Source: Natrinema thermotolerans DSM 11552 | Lineage (GTDB): Archaea; Halobacteriota; Halobacteria; Halobacteriales; Natrialbaceae | Direction of reading: 5' to 3' | DNA: 64,000 nucleotides | Assembly: GCA_000337115.1 (NCBI GenBank) | Contig: AOIR01000048.1 | Span: 137,781-201,780 of the forward strand | In this document: in pieces, positions 16,638 through 24,682 of the stretch | How positions within the stretch are numbered: position 1 is the stretch's first letter | Layout: the number at the start of each line of letters is the position of its first letter | Program-made: the position numbers and the translations under genes | The notes under the pieces: model-generated | What the model was told of the DNA's origin: nothing | Databases searched by the model: none | The model's input: only the letters and a program-made list of their open reading frames with translations

Positions 16638-17684
16638 TTACTCGCCGTCGTTCCAGGTCGCCGAGTTCCAGGTCGCCGAGGCGGTCACCCGACCGTCGCT
16701 GACGTCGACCGAACGCTCGTCCGCGGAGGCGCCGAGCGACTCCTCGAGCGCGCTCGCGTCCGCGTCGCCGAGAACGGCGGCGAACTCGCCGGAACCGCCG
16801 CCGTCGCCGTCGAACGACAGCGTGCTGACCCCGCCCTCGAGTCCCTCGAGTTCGGTGTATTCCACGTCCGAGAACATCCCGTCACCGCTAGTACCGCTGT
16901 CGCCGCTGGGGTTGGTCTCGAACTCGTCACCGTAGCCCCCGTATGCGACGGTACCATGACCGGCGGCCGAGAGGAACCACTCGACGTCCGCGACCGCTTC
17001 GGTCGCCCGTTCGGCGTCGCCCGCGGCGGCCTCGATCGGCGTCTTGACCGCGGCGACGGGATCGGCGATCTCGTTGCCGCTGACGAAGACGATCGCGCCC
17101 TCGCCGACGGCGATCGCGTCGGAACTCCCGTCGGCGGGGGTGAAGATGTCGTAATCGTCGATCCCATCAGTTCGCTCGTACTGCCTCGCGAACGCGGACT
17201 CGGGTTCGGCGGTGAGGATATCGGCCACTTCGTCGGTGTCGATATCGCCGGGCAGGACGACCGCCTGATTCGCCACGAGCGTCGCGTTGGCGCTCGACTC
17301 GAGCGATTCCACGTCCTCGGAGTCGGTCGCCTCGAGGACCCCGGTGAGCCCGTACGAACTGAGACCGAACCCGATGGCGAACCCCGCCGCGATCGTTCCG
17401 GCCATCGGCAGTCCCATCATCGGGTCGTTCTGATACGTCTCGTCCAGTTCGTCGTTCTGGCTCTCTTCGTCGCTTTCGGAGTCCTCGAAGTCCGACCAGT
17501 CGATGTAGATGAACCCGACCGCGCCCTCGTCATCGGTGGTGAGCCACTGCGCGTACGTCGGCGGGGAGTCCTCGCCGTCTCCGTTCCCGTTGCCGCTCTC
17601 GTCGCCGGAACCGAGACAGCCGGCGGCACCCGCTGCCATCGAAACACCCGTGAGCTTCAACACGTCACGGCGGTTTACAGTCAT
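16638..17684 (-). CDS. Tat-exported lipoprotein of unknown function
   Basis: 348-residue secreted lipoprotein. Residues 1-24 form a Tat signal with NRRDVLKLTG and a lipobox AAGC, so Cys23 is the likely lipidation site. A Gly/Asn/Asp-rich linker follows, then a large domain with alternating strands and helices (YAQWLTTDDEGAVGFIYIDW, ADILTAEPESAFARQYERTD). The phrase GFIYIDWSDF and the pattern of a substrate-binding-like or beta-propeller-like fold do not match any family that I know. It starts at the ATG at 17684, about 28 nt after a strong TATA element, so it is leaderless. It is divergent from the AEC transporter. Confidence 0.8.
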   Translation of the reverse strand: MTVNRRDVLKLTGVSMAAGAAGCLGSGDESGNGNGDGEDSPPTYAQWLTTDDEGAVGFIYIDWSDFEDSESDEESQNDELDETYQNDPMMGLPMAGTIAAGFAIGFGLSSYGLTGVLEATDSEDVESLESSANATLVANQAVVLPGDIDTDEVADILTAEPESAFARQYERTDGIDDYDIFTPADGSSDAIAVGEGAIVFVSGNEIADPVAAVKTPIEAAAGDAERATEAVADVEWFLSAAGHGTVAYGGYGDEFETNPSGDSGTSGDGMFSDVEYTELEGLEGGVSTLSFDGDGGGSGEFAAVLGDADASALEESLGASADERSVDVSDGRVTASATWNSATWNDGE

Positions 17685-17707
17685 GATCGTATACCAGTCC
17701 CGTTATC

Positions 17708-17718
17708 TATTATAAAAC
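17708..17718 (-). promoter_or_regulatory. TATA element for the lipoprotein gene
   Basis: The minus strand reads GTTTTATAATA, centred about 29 nt before the lipoprotein ATG. It lies in the divergent region shared with the transporter gene at 17771. Confidence 0.65.
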
Positions 17719-17770
17719 CCCGTTGAACCGGATCGAACGGTACAAACCACGGAACCGACTGGGACGGGGT

Positions 17771-18679
17771 ATGGAGGTCGTCGGTCGGCTGTTAGCACTG
17801 CTCGTCGTCCTGGTGGGCGGCGCGGGCATCCGAGCGATCGGCGTCCTCGACGACCGCCGGACCGCGCTGTTGAACGACCTCGCCTACTACGTCGCGCTCC
17901 CGGCACTGATTTTCGTTTCGACGTTCGATCGCTCGATCGCCGCGTTGCTCTCGCCGGCGCTGCTCGGCGGGCTCTTGCTCGTCGTCTTCGGAACCGCGGG
18001 GGTCGCCTGGGTCGTCCACTGGCATCGGGACTCGAGCGCGCGCCGGAGCGTCGCGATCGTGCAGTCGTATCACTCCAATCTGGGCTATCTGGGATTGCCG
18101 CTGGTCGCCGCGACGTTCGATCCGACGGTCACGGCGATCGCGAGCGTGGTACTCGGCGTCGTCTCACTGACTCAGGTCCCGCTGACGGTCGTCATCCTTT
18201 CGACACTCAACGCGGCCGGCGCGACGGTTACCGGCGAACTGCGGCGACTCGCGACGAACCCCGTCCTCGTGACGCTGCTTGCCGGATTGACGATCGGTTC
18301 GCTCGGGCTCGGGGTGCCGTCACCCGTCGCCGTCGGTCTCGACGCCGTCGGGTCGCTGGCGCTGCCCGTCGCGTTGCTCTGTGTTGGCGCATCGCTGGAC
18401 ATCGACCGGTCCTCGATCGACGCGGCCACGACCGCGGCCGTCGTCGCCTGCAAGGTCGTGGTGATGCCGGCCCTCGCGTGGCTCGTCTTCTCCGCGCTGG
18501 CCGTCGACACCGCGACGTTTATCGCCAGCGTCGTGATGCTCGGCACGCCGACGGCCGTCTCGACGTTCGTCTTCGCGAGCGAACTCGGCGGCGACCCGGA
18601 GTTCGCGTCGCTGAACGTCTTCGTCACGACGCTGTCCTCGATCGCGACGCTGTTCGTCCTCATTACACTGGTCGGCTGA
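17771..18679 (+). CDS. AEC family transporter
   Basis: 302-residue membrane protein of the auxin-efflux-carrier (AEC) superfamily, with about ten hydrophobic helices. The inverted-repeat halves show the family blocks: LNDLAYYVALPALIFVSTF in the first half and VMLGTPTAVSTFVFASELGG in the second, where Asn/Pro-containing helices cross. Bacterial relatives export or import organic anions such as malate. The substrate here is unknown. The ATG at 17771 places the first helix at residue 3; an upstream in-frame ATG (17723) would add an unlikely basic tail. Confidence 0.88.
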   Translation: MEVVGRLLALLVVLVGGAGIRAIGVLDDRRTALLNDLAYYVALPALIFVSTFDRSIAALLSPALLGGLLLVVFGTAGVAWVVHWHRDSSARRSVAIVQSYHSNLGYLGLPLVAATFDPTVTAIASVVLGVVSLTQVPLTVVILSTLNAAGATVTGELRRLATNPVLVTLLAGLTIGSLGLGVPSPVAVGLDAVGSLALPVALLCVGASLDIDRSSIDAATTAAVVACKVVVMPALAWLVFSALAVDTATFIASVVMLGTPTAVSTFVFASELGGDPEFASLNVFVTTLSSIATLFVLITLVG

Positions 18680-18726
18680 GTGACTGCGGGCGCTCCTTTG
18701 AGCAAGGATCACAAGCTGATGCCGCG

Positions 18727-19479
18727 TTACGGCGAAAAGAAGCGTTTGAGCCGCCCGAGCAGACCGGGGGTGTCGTCGGACGCGTCGTCGCTTCCGCCGC
18801 CGTTTCCGTCGCGATCGACCGAGCCGGCGAGTGGGCCGGCGTCGTCGGGCCAGTCGTCGTCCGCCGACCCCGACGCGGCCGTCGTCTCGAGGTCGTCCAT
18901 CGAGAGATCGACATCGTCGATCTCGGGGGTCGATTCGCGGCCTTCGCCGGCCTCGGCCGCGCGGACGTCCGCGCCGGTCACGTCACCCGCCTCGACGCGG
19001 GCCGCGAGGTCCTCGAGGTCAGCGTCGTCCGGGATCGAAGCGGCAGCGTCGTCGATCGACGTCGGCTCCGACTCAGTGGCGTCCGCGGACGTGCTGTCGC
19101 GACCCTCGCCCGCACTCGGCTCCGGGGTCGGTTCGGCGGCCGTGGAGTCGGCCGGAGCGGTGTCCGTTCGCGCCGACGACTGCTCGTCGTCGCCGTCGTC
19201 GGTCGCGGAATCGGTTGTCGGAACGTCGTCCTCGTCGAACGCAGCCGTCACGGACTCGCTGGTTGCCGTGTCGTCGGCCTCGTCGCTCGAGCCGGCGTTC
19301 CCATCGCTCGAGTCGGGATCCGACCGGGTCGAATCCAGCGACTCGAGGATGTCGTCGACGCTTTCCTCGGAGACGACCCGCTGGGGACCGCCGCCGGGCT
19401 CTAAGGCGTCATCCGAGTCGGCGTCGGCCGCGTCCGTCTCGTCGGCCGTGGAGGGACCGGATTGTCGCTCGTCGCTCAT
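18727..19479 (-). CDS. Acidic, mostly disordered protein
   Basis: 250-residue protein dominated by Asp, Ser, Glu, Thr and Ala. There is no membrane segment, no Cys and no recognisable fold. Short predicted helices occur around VSEESVDDILESLDS and DADLEDLAARVEAGDVTGADV, and the C-terminus is basic and hydrophobic (GLLGRLKRFFSP), which could dock to a membrane or partner. The ATG at 19479 (MSDERQ) is favoured because GGATTATG at about 19505 gives leaderless spacing. No function can be assigned. Confidence 0.65.
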   Translation of the reverse strand: MSDERQSGPSTADETDAADADSDDALEPGGGPQRVVSEESVDDILESLDSTRSDPDSSDGNAGSSDEADDTATSESVTAAFDEDDVPTTDSATDDGDDEQSSARTDTAPADSTAAEPTPEPSAGEGRDSTSADATESEPTSIDDAAASIPDDADLEDLAARVEAGDVTGADVRAAEAGEGRESTPEIDDVDLSMDDLETTAASGSADDDWPDDAGPLAGSVDRDGNGGGSDDASDDTPGLLGRLKRFFSP

Positions 19480-19569
19480 GGTGGTGGCTGTCGCTGCCGA
19501 CGACATAATCCTTCCCCTGTCGGTGGTCGAACGGCGGGTCCGTAGCTGTGTCCGGACGGCGGGGGCGAA

Positions 19570-20352
19570 TCACTCCGCGAGCGCCGGATTCGCCCGGACG
19601 ACGTTGAGGACGGCCCCGATCAGAATGATGATGCCCGCGAAGTAGAGCCAGGTAACAAACAGCAACACGGCACCGAGTGCCCCGTAGGCCTCGTACTGGG
19701 CGGCGTTGGCCGCGTACAGCTGGAACCCGAACTGGAGGATGGTCCACCCGACGGCGGCGAAGACCACGCCCGGCAGGATCTCGGCCACGTCGACGGGGAT
19801 CGGCGGCAGGACGTAGTAGATCGGCAGGAAGACGAGGATGAGCCCGGCAAGCAGGATGAGCCAGCCGAGGAAGTCGGCTAACGGCACGGTATCGGCGACG
19901 AGCCTGAGCGCTGCCCCGATCCCGATCATCAGCGCGATCGCGCCCGCGCCCGCGACGAGTACCGTCAGTCCGTCCACGAGCTGTCCGACGAGGCTCTCCT
20001 CGGTGACCTCGTCGTAGACCTTGTCGAACGCGAGGCTCAGCCCTCGAAAGACCTTGAGCGCACCCCAGGCGGCGACGACGAGCGCGACGACGGTCGCCTC
20101 GGCCCGTCCCGATTCGGTCGTCAGGGCTTCGGTGACGAGGTCTTCGCCCGACGCCGGGAGGAAGTCCCCGGCGACAGTGATCAGCCGCTCGGCGGCCGCC
20201 TCGCCGCCCAGCAGCGAGCCGACGACGAGTGCGAGCAGGACCAGCGGGATCAGCGACACGAACGCGTAGTAAGCGAAGCCGGCCGCGAGAAAGGTTAGAT
20301 CGCGGTCGCTCGCGGTCCGATAGATCGTCGTGACCGTCTCCGGAAGCTCCAT
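19570..20352 (-). CDS. YihY/UPF0761-type membrane protein
   Basis: 260-residue protein with six hydrophobic helices of the YihY (formerly RNase BN) family. The start LTFLAAGFAYYAFVSLIPLVLL and later GALKVFRGLSLAFDKVYD are characteristic; the last part includes GAVLLFVTWLYFAGIIILIGA. Despite old annotations, the family is not a nuclease, and its role at the membrane is unsettled. Its neighbours (acidic protein, CAP-domain protein) do not clarify it. Confidence 0.87.
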   Translation of the reverse strand: MELPETVTTIYRTASDRDLTFLAAGFAYYAFVSLIPLVLLALVVGSLLGGEAAAERLITVAGDFLPASGEDLVTEALTTESGRAEATVVALVVAAWGALKVFRGLSLAFDKVYDEVTEESLVGQLVDGLTVLVAGAGAIALMIGIGAALRLVADTVPLADFLGWLILLAGLILVFLPIYYVLPPIPVDVAEILPGVVFAAVGWTILQFGFQLYAANAAQYEAYGALGAVLLFVTWLYFAGIIILIGAVLNVVRANPALAE

Positions 20353-20461
20353 ACAGTTCGTACGACGGTCAGGACTATGAACGTGTAAATCGTTCGCAGT
20401 TCCTGTCGTCCGGTATCGGGGAGAGCGGCAGCCGCCGACCGACTCGTGCCCGTGGCGATGC

Positions 20462-21202
20462 TTACCACTCGCGACAGAAGTTCTGGCCGGCGTAGACTGC
20501 GCCGTCCTCGTCGATGTAGACGCCGACCCCCGCCCGATCCCACGTTGGCGTCTCGCCCTCCTCGAGGATCGCCCGCCGGTGATCGGTGGAGTTCATCCAC
20601 TGATCGACCAGACCGATCGCGAGGGCCTCGGCCGTTTCGTAGCGAACGACCCCGCCGGACGGTCGTTCGACGCGTCGATCGACCCAGGTCATGGCGATGT
20701 TCTCGCCGTAGGCCCGACAGTAGTCGTCGACGTCTCTGAAGCGGTCGTACGGCCCCTCGCCGTCGGGGTTCGTATGTGCGAAGTAGTCCCGCTGGCCCAT
20801 GTCGCGAGTGTGTGCGCGAGCCACCGACGCGGCAGTCCCGTCCCACTCGAGGGGCTCGAGGCCGTGTTCGGCCCGCCGCTCGTTGATCTCGGCGTGGACG
20901 AAGTCCTCGACGGTCGGCGAGGTGATCGTCTCGACGTCGGTTTCGTACCGGGTCGTACCCGGGTCGTCGGGATCCGTTACCGGCGGATTGCGTTCGCCGG
21001 CCGGCGGCGGCTCGGAACTGGGCGCGGGCCCCTCGCCGAGGCCGAGCCCGTCGGTCACCTGCGGGGCGAACACGGCGGTTCCGACAGCGAGGGAGACGAC
21101 GAGCGCGATCGCGACGAGGAGACTCAGGAGTCCCCGAAGCAGTGCCCGGTCGCACCGCCGGGCGCGGTCGTGTCCCGTTCCGTCGGACCGGCTTCCATCC
21201 AT
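20462..21202 (-). CDS. CAP/SCP-domain exported protein
   Basis: 246-residue protein with one N-terminal transmembrane or signal-anchor helix (about residues 23-45), a Pro/Glu-rich linker and a CAP domain from about residue 95. CAP signatures seen are HTRDMGQRDYFAHTNPDG (His/Glu cavity region), YGENIAMTW and WMNSTDHRRAIL. CAP proteins of prokaryotes are mostly extracellular and of unclear activity (sterol or lipid binding, or protease-like). The Cys pair in YCRA and NFCREW may form a disulfide outside the cell. Confidence 0.85.
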   Translation of the reverse strand: MDGSRSDGTGHDRARRCDRALLRGLLSLLVAIALVVSLAVGTAVFAPQVTDGLGLGEGPAPSSEPPPAGERNPPVTDPDDPGTTRYETDVETITSPTVEDFVHAEINERRAEHGLEPLEWDGTAASVARAHTRDMGQRDYFAHTNPDGEGPYDRFRDVDDYCRAYGENIAMTWVDRRVERPSGGVVRYETAEALAIGLVDQWMNSTDHRRAILEEGETPTWDRAGVGVYIDEDGAVYAGQNFCREW

Positions 21203-21274
21203 CGGATCGACCGTCGACTCGCCGGTACAAGAGCGTCGGGACGGACTACAGCGAGTGAGAGCGGTAGGGACCGA

Positions 21275-21601
21275 TTACGGGTCCGTGACCGCGACCCCGT
21301 CCGCCCCGTCGCCGAAGATCGTCTCGTGCATGCCGATCACGAGACCGGGGACGACCGCCATGAACAGGTGTTCCTCGAGCGGGATGCCGGCGACGTCGAT
21401 CCCAGTCCGGAGTTTGATATCGAAGACGCCGACGGCGAGGGTATACCGGTCCCAGACGTAGGCGATGGGGTACAGCGCGAGGATGGTCACGGCGGCCTTC
21501 CGAACGGCGTTTGCACGACGCAACAGGAGCGCGGCGACGATCCCCCAGACGAGTTCGGTCACGAGGTAGGTGTAGCGTCCGAAGACGCTGATGTCGAACA
21601 T
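21275..21601 (-). CDS. Single-domain lycopene cyclase-type membrane protein
   Basis: 108-residue membrane protein with three helices and the CarR/CrtYc-type lycopene cyclase motif PLEEHLFMAVVP. Full haloarchaeal CrtY carries two such domains; this one has a single domain, as in the heterodimeric cyclases of actinobacteria, but no partner is adjacent. Activity on lycopene is therefore uncertain; it may act as a homodimer or have another role. The ATG at 21601 lies 26 nt after the centre of a strong TATA box, so it is leaderless and the longer upstream reading is excluded. Confidence 0.8.
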   Translation of the reverse strand: MFDISVFGRYTYLVTELVWGIVAALLLRRANAVRKAAVTILALYPIAYVWDRYTLAVGVFDIKLRTGIDVAGIPLEEHLFMAVVPGLVIGMHETIFGDGADGVAVTDP

Positions 21602-21620
21602 CGACGGCCATTCAACGGCC

Positions 21621-21632
21621 AGTATAAAAACA
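21621..21632 (-). promoter_or_regulatory. TATA element for the lycopene cyclase-type gene
   Basis: The minus strand reads GTTTTTATACT, centred about 26 nt before the start codon at 21601; this defines a leaderless start. Confidence 0.65.
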
Positions 21633-21705
21633 CCCGGGCTGGATCCACCCGGATAAAACGGGCAGTATCTTAAATACCCCGGCGGCACTACGTTCACGTA
21701 GAAGG

Positions 21706-22863
21706 ATGAATATCGCTGATATCGCCACCACGGAGTTCATCGAAGTCGACGTCGGGACGCGAATGGGGAAAGTCCGGTCCATGTTCGAGGACGGCAACCC
21801 CAAGGGAATTATCGTCATGAACGACGGGGACTACGAGGGGGTCATCAGCGAGCGGGAGATCCTCCAGTCCCACGTCGAGGACGACGCCAAGGTGGCGGCA
21901 CTCACGAAGCCCAGTCGGAGTACGCCATCGCCCAAGGTCGACCGCCAGGAAGACGTCCGGGAGACCGCCCGCGTCCTCGTCGAGAGCAACGCGAAGGTCG
22001 CGCCGGTCTTCGAGAACGGCGAGCTGTGGGGGGTCATCACCGACGACGCGATCCTCGAGGCAGTACTGGAGAACCTCGACGCGCTGACCGTCGAGGACAT
22101 CTACACCGCCGACCCGGTCACGGTCACCGAGGACGACGGGATCGGCAAGGCGATCAATCTCCTGCGCGAACACGGCATCTCCCGCCTGCCCGTGATGAAC
22201 GAGAACGGCTTCCTCGCTGGGGTCGTCACGACCCACGACATCGCCGACTTCGTCATCCGGGAGAACCACACGACGACGACGGGCGATCGGGTCGGCGACT
22301 CCGATCGGTTGCTCGACGTGCCGGTCTACGACATCATGACCAGCCCCGTCGAGACGACCACGCTGGACACGACCGCGGAGGCGGCCGTCGAGCGGATGCT
22401 GGGCAACGACTACGCGGGGCTGATGGTCACGCCGGCCGACGACGACCGGGTCGTCATCGGCGTCATCACCAAGACCGACGTCCTGCGGGCGCTGACCTTC
22501 ACCGAGGAGGAACACATGGACGTCCAGATCACCAACATCTCGATGCTTGATACCATCACTCGAGAAGGGATCGTCGAGAACATCGAGGACGTCGTCGACA
22601 AGTACCAGGACATGCAGGTGATGCACGCCCACGTTCGATTCAAGGAACACCAAGAGCGACTCCGCGGCACGCCGCTCGTGCAGTCACAGATCCGACTGCG
22701 TACTAACAAGGGCCAAGTCGCCGGCACCGGTGAGGGCTACGGCTCGGAGAACGCCTTCCGCGTCGCGCTCGATAAACTCGAGCGCAACGTCCTCGAACTC
22801 AAGGGCGTCACCAGCGACGAGGAGTACCGCGGCCAGCTCCTGCGGAAACTCAACGAACTGTAG
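21706..22863 (+). CDS. Four-CBS-domain protein with an HPF/RaiA-like C-terminal domain
   Basis: 385-residue protein. Residues 1-262 hold four CBS motifs (two Bateman pairs), seen as DIATTEFIEVDVG, EDIYTADPVTV, YDIMTSPVETTTL and the GVI-T-D/E endings. Residues 271-366 look like the ribosome hibernation factor fold: strand DVQITNIS, helix TREGIVENIEDVVDKY, strands AHVRFKEH and QSQIRLRTNKGQVAGTGEG, then helix AFRVALDKLERNVLE, close to the HPF ending. CBS pairs bind adenine nucleotides, so the protein may gate ribosome binding by energy state. I recall CBS-containing ribosome dimerisation factors from Thermococcales. A TATA element (CTTAAATACC, 21669-21678) precedes the ATG by about 30 nt. Confidence 0.85.
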   Translation: MNIADIATTEFIEVDVGTRMGKVRSMFEDGNPKGIIVMNDGDYEGVISEREILQSHVEDDAKVAALTKPSRSTPSPKVDRQEDVRETARVLVESNAKVAPVFENGELWGVITDDAILEAVLENLDALTVEDIYTADPVTVTEDDGIGKAINLLREHGISRLPVMNENGFLAGVVTTHDIADFVIRENHTTTTGDRVGDSDRLLDVPVYDIMTSPVETTTLDTTAEAAVERMLGNDYAGLMVTPADDDRVVIGVITKTDVLRALTFTEEEHMDVQITNISMLDTITREGIVENIEDVVDKYQDMQVMHAHVRFKEHQERLRGTPLVQSQIRLRTNKGQVAGTGEGYGSENAFRVALDKLERNVLELKGVTSDEEYRGQLLRKLNEL

Positions 22864-22931
22864 CGTCGACGTCGACCCCGGGTTCGTTTTTCCAACTCCG
22901 GACTGGACACCGGCCCCCGGCCGGAGACGGC

Positions 22932-23639
22932 TCAGTGTCGGGCCGACTCCTCGCCGCCCTCGAGCCCCCGATCCGTAATCCGGAACTGAACCGACTCGCC
23001 GGCCGGCTTCGAGCGGTGTTTCTCCAGCGTCGCGCGTCGGTTCCCGCCCCGGAACCGCTCCAAGCGGACGACGGTCCCGGTCCAGTGTTCTAACGTGTTG
23101 CCGCCCAGCCCACGGGTCCGGTCCGAGTCCGGGTCCGAAAAGACCTGATTCGTCAGCACGACCGCGAGATCGTGTTTGCGCGCGAGCGAGAGCAGGTGGG
23201 TCACCTGTCGGGTGACGCTTCGCAGCGCTTCCCCCTCGTCGCCGTCGGCGGTCCGCTCGAGCCGGTAAAAGCCCGTCGCGCTATCGAGGACGATCAACTC
23301 GGCGCGCTCGGCGAACCCCTCGGCGTCGCGGACGGCCTCGGCCTGTTCCTCGAAATCGACGGCGTCTTCGATGACGATCCGCGAGGCGACGGCCTCGAGG
23401 TCTTCCCCGTCGACGCTTCCCTCGAGCAACTGCTGGAAGCGGTCGACCGAGACGCCTTCGGTATCGATGTAGACGACGGTCCCCCCGTCGACGGCCGTCT
23501 GGACGGCGGCAGACAGCGCGAGGTTCGTCTTCCCGGCCGCCGGCGGGCCGTACAACTGTGTGACGGTCCCGCGTTCGAACCCCCCGTCGAGCAACTCGTC
23601 GACCGGGCCACAGCCGGTCGGGATCGCCTCGTCGGTCAC
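22932..23639 (-). CDS. radB: RadB, RecA-family recombination protein
   Basis: 235-residue RecA/RadA paralogue. The Walker A site is YGPPAAGKTNLAL (residues 30-42) and Walker B is AELIVLDSATGFYRL; LTNQVFSD is the motif after it. It lacks the N-terminal HhH domain of RadA, which is the hallmark of RadB. RadB acts as a recombination mediator for RadA in haloarchaea. The GTG start at 23639 follows the family N-terminus (IPTGCGPVDELLDGGFE). It is divergent from the RNase H-like gene at 23815. Confidence 0.93.
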   Translation of the reverse strand: MTDEAIPTGCGPVDELLDGGFERGTVTQLYGPPAAGKTNLALSAAVQTAVDGGTVVYIDTEGVSVDRFQQLLEGSVDGEDLEAVASRIVIEDAVDFEEQAEAVRDAEGFAERAELIVLDSATGFYRLERTADGDEGEALRSVTRQVTHLLSLARKHDLAVVLTNQVFSDPDSDRTRGLGGNTLEHWTGTVVRLERFRGGNRRATLEKHRSKPAGESVQFRITDRGLEGGEESARH

Positions 23640-23814
23640 GGTTCGAGTTGACTGGGGACGCGCAAAAAGGCCCCGGAACGGCCGGGGCGGGACTTCGCCC
23701 CCGCCTCGCGGGCGATCGTGGCCCGATACTGTCGGCGCTCGCGACTCCGACCGCTCGTCTCGACGATGGAATCCGTTCGCGTACGTTTATCTCCGATGGG
23801 GGCGAAAGTCGCCC

Positions 23815-24606
23815 GTGATCGTCGTCGCTACGGCGGACTTCGAGGTGTACCACGGTGTCGTCAACGAACTTCGCGACCGCGGAACGACGTTTACGACCAT
23901 CGAACTCGATGAAGAGCTACCGGACCGGGCGGCCGTCGTCATCACCGACGGGGACAACGCCGACGCCTTCGCGAACGCGACGACCGTCGTCGCCGATCCA
24001 GACGACCCCCGGCGCGCGGTCGACCGGGCGCTGGCGGCCGTCCGCGGCGACGGCGGTCGGACGATCATCGGCGTCGATCCCGGTCGTAAACCCGGCATCG
24101 CCGTCCTCACCGGCGAGACGGTCGTCGCCGCCTTTCAGGTCCCGCTCTCCGACGCCGTCGACGTGATCGAACGCGAGGCCAGCGACGCGCCCTCGCCGGT
24201 CGTCCGGATCGGCGACGGCTCCCGCCTCGAGGGCGCGAAACTCGTCACCGACCTCGAGGATGTCCGGGTCGAACTCGTCGACGAGACGGGGACGACCCCC
24301 TATCTGGGCACTGGCTCGCGGGGGATGGGCGACGTACTGGCCGCGGTCAACATCGCTCGCCTCGAGGGAGAGGTCGTCGACGCCCGCGAGATCGAGCCGA
24401 CGGAAGGGGAGATTCAGGTCATCAAGGACCGCTCGCGCGAGCGAAGCGAACACAACCGGGCGATCGACGAGGCACTGGCCCGGCGGGTCGCCGCCGGCGA
24501 GTTGACGATCGACGAGGCGCTCGCGGAACACCGCAACGATGGAACTGGCTCGGAAACCGAGTCGCGCGAGACGGACGACACCGACGGCTCGGAGCCGTCG
24601 TCGTAG
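23815..24606 (+). CDS. RNase H/RuvC-like fold protein divergent from radB
   Basis: 263-residue protein of unknown function. From about residue 80 it has an RNase H-like pattern: strand TIIGVDPGRKPGIAVL (Asp88, as in RuvC and YqgF), VELVDETGTTPY (Glu157, like the DER-TT block of YqgF), and GDVLAAVNIARLEG (Asp173 in a helix). These positions match the acidic triad of resolvases and RNase H nucleases. The C-terminal 60 residues are charged and helical, then disordered. The GTG at 23815 is supported by TTTAT at 23786-23790, which gives leaderless spacing. The neighbour radB makes a DNA-recombination role plausible but unproven. Confidence 0.75.
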   Translation: MIVVATADFEVYHGVVNELRDRGTTFTTIELDEELPDRAAVVITDGDNADAFANATTVVADPDDPRRAVDRALAAVRGDGGRTIIGVDPGRKPGIAVLTGETVVAAFQVPLSDAVDVIEREASDAPSPVVRIGDGSRLEGAKLVTDLEDVRVELVDETGTTPYLGTGSRGMGDVLAAVNIARLEGEVVDAREIEPTEGEIQVIKDRSRERSEHNRAIDEALARRVAAGELTIDEALAEHRNDGTGSETESRETDDTDGSEPSS

Positions 24607-24682
24607 CGTCGGAAAACCGGACAAAAGAAACGGATACGTCGGTCACTGCGGTCGAAAACCGACCGTGTGACGGATCGATAGG

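Noticed and set aside
16196-17684. Integrated virus or plasmid next to tRNA-Val
   Set aside because: Only short remnants of the tRNA 3' end are present; there are no integrase, capsid or replication genes, and base composition is like the rest.
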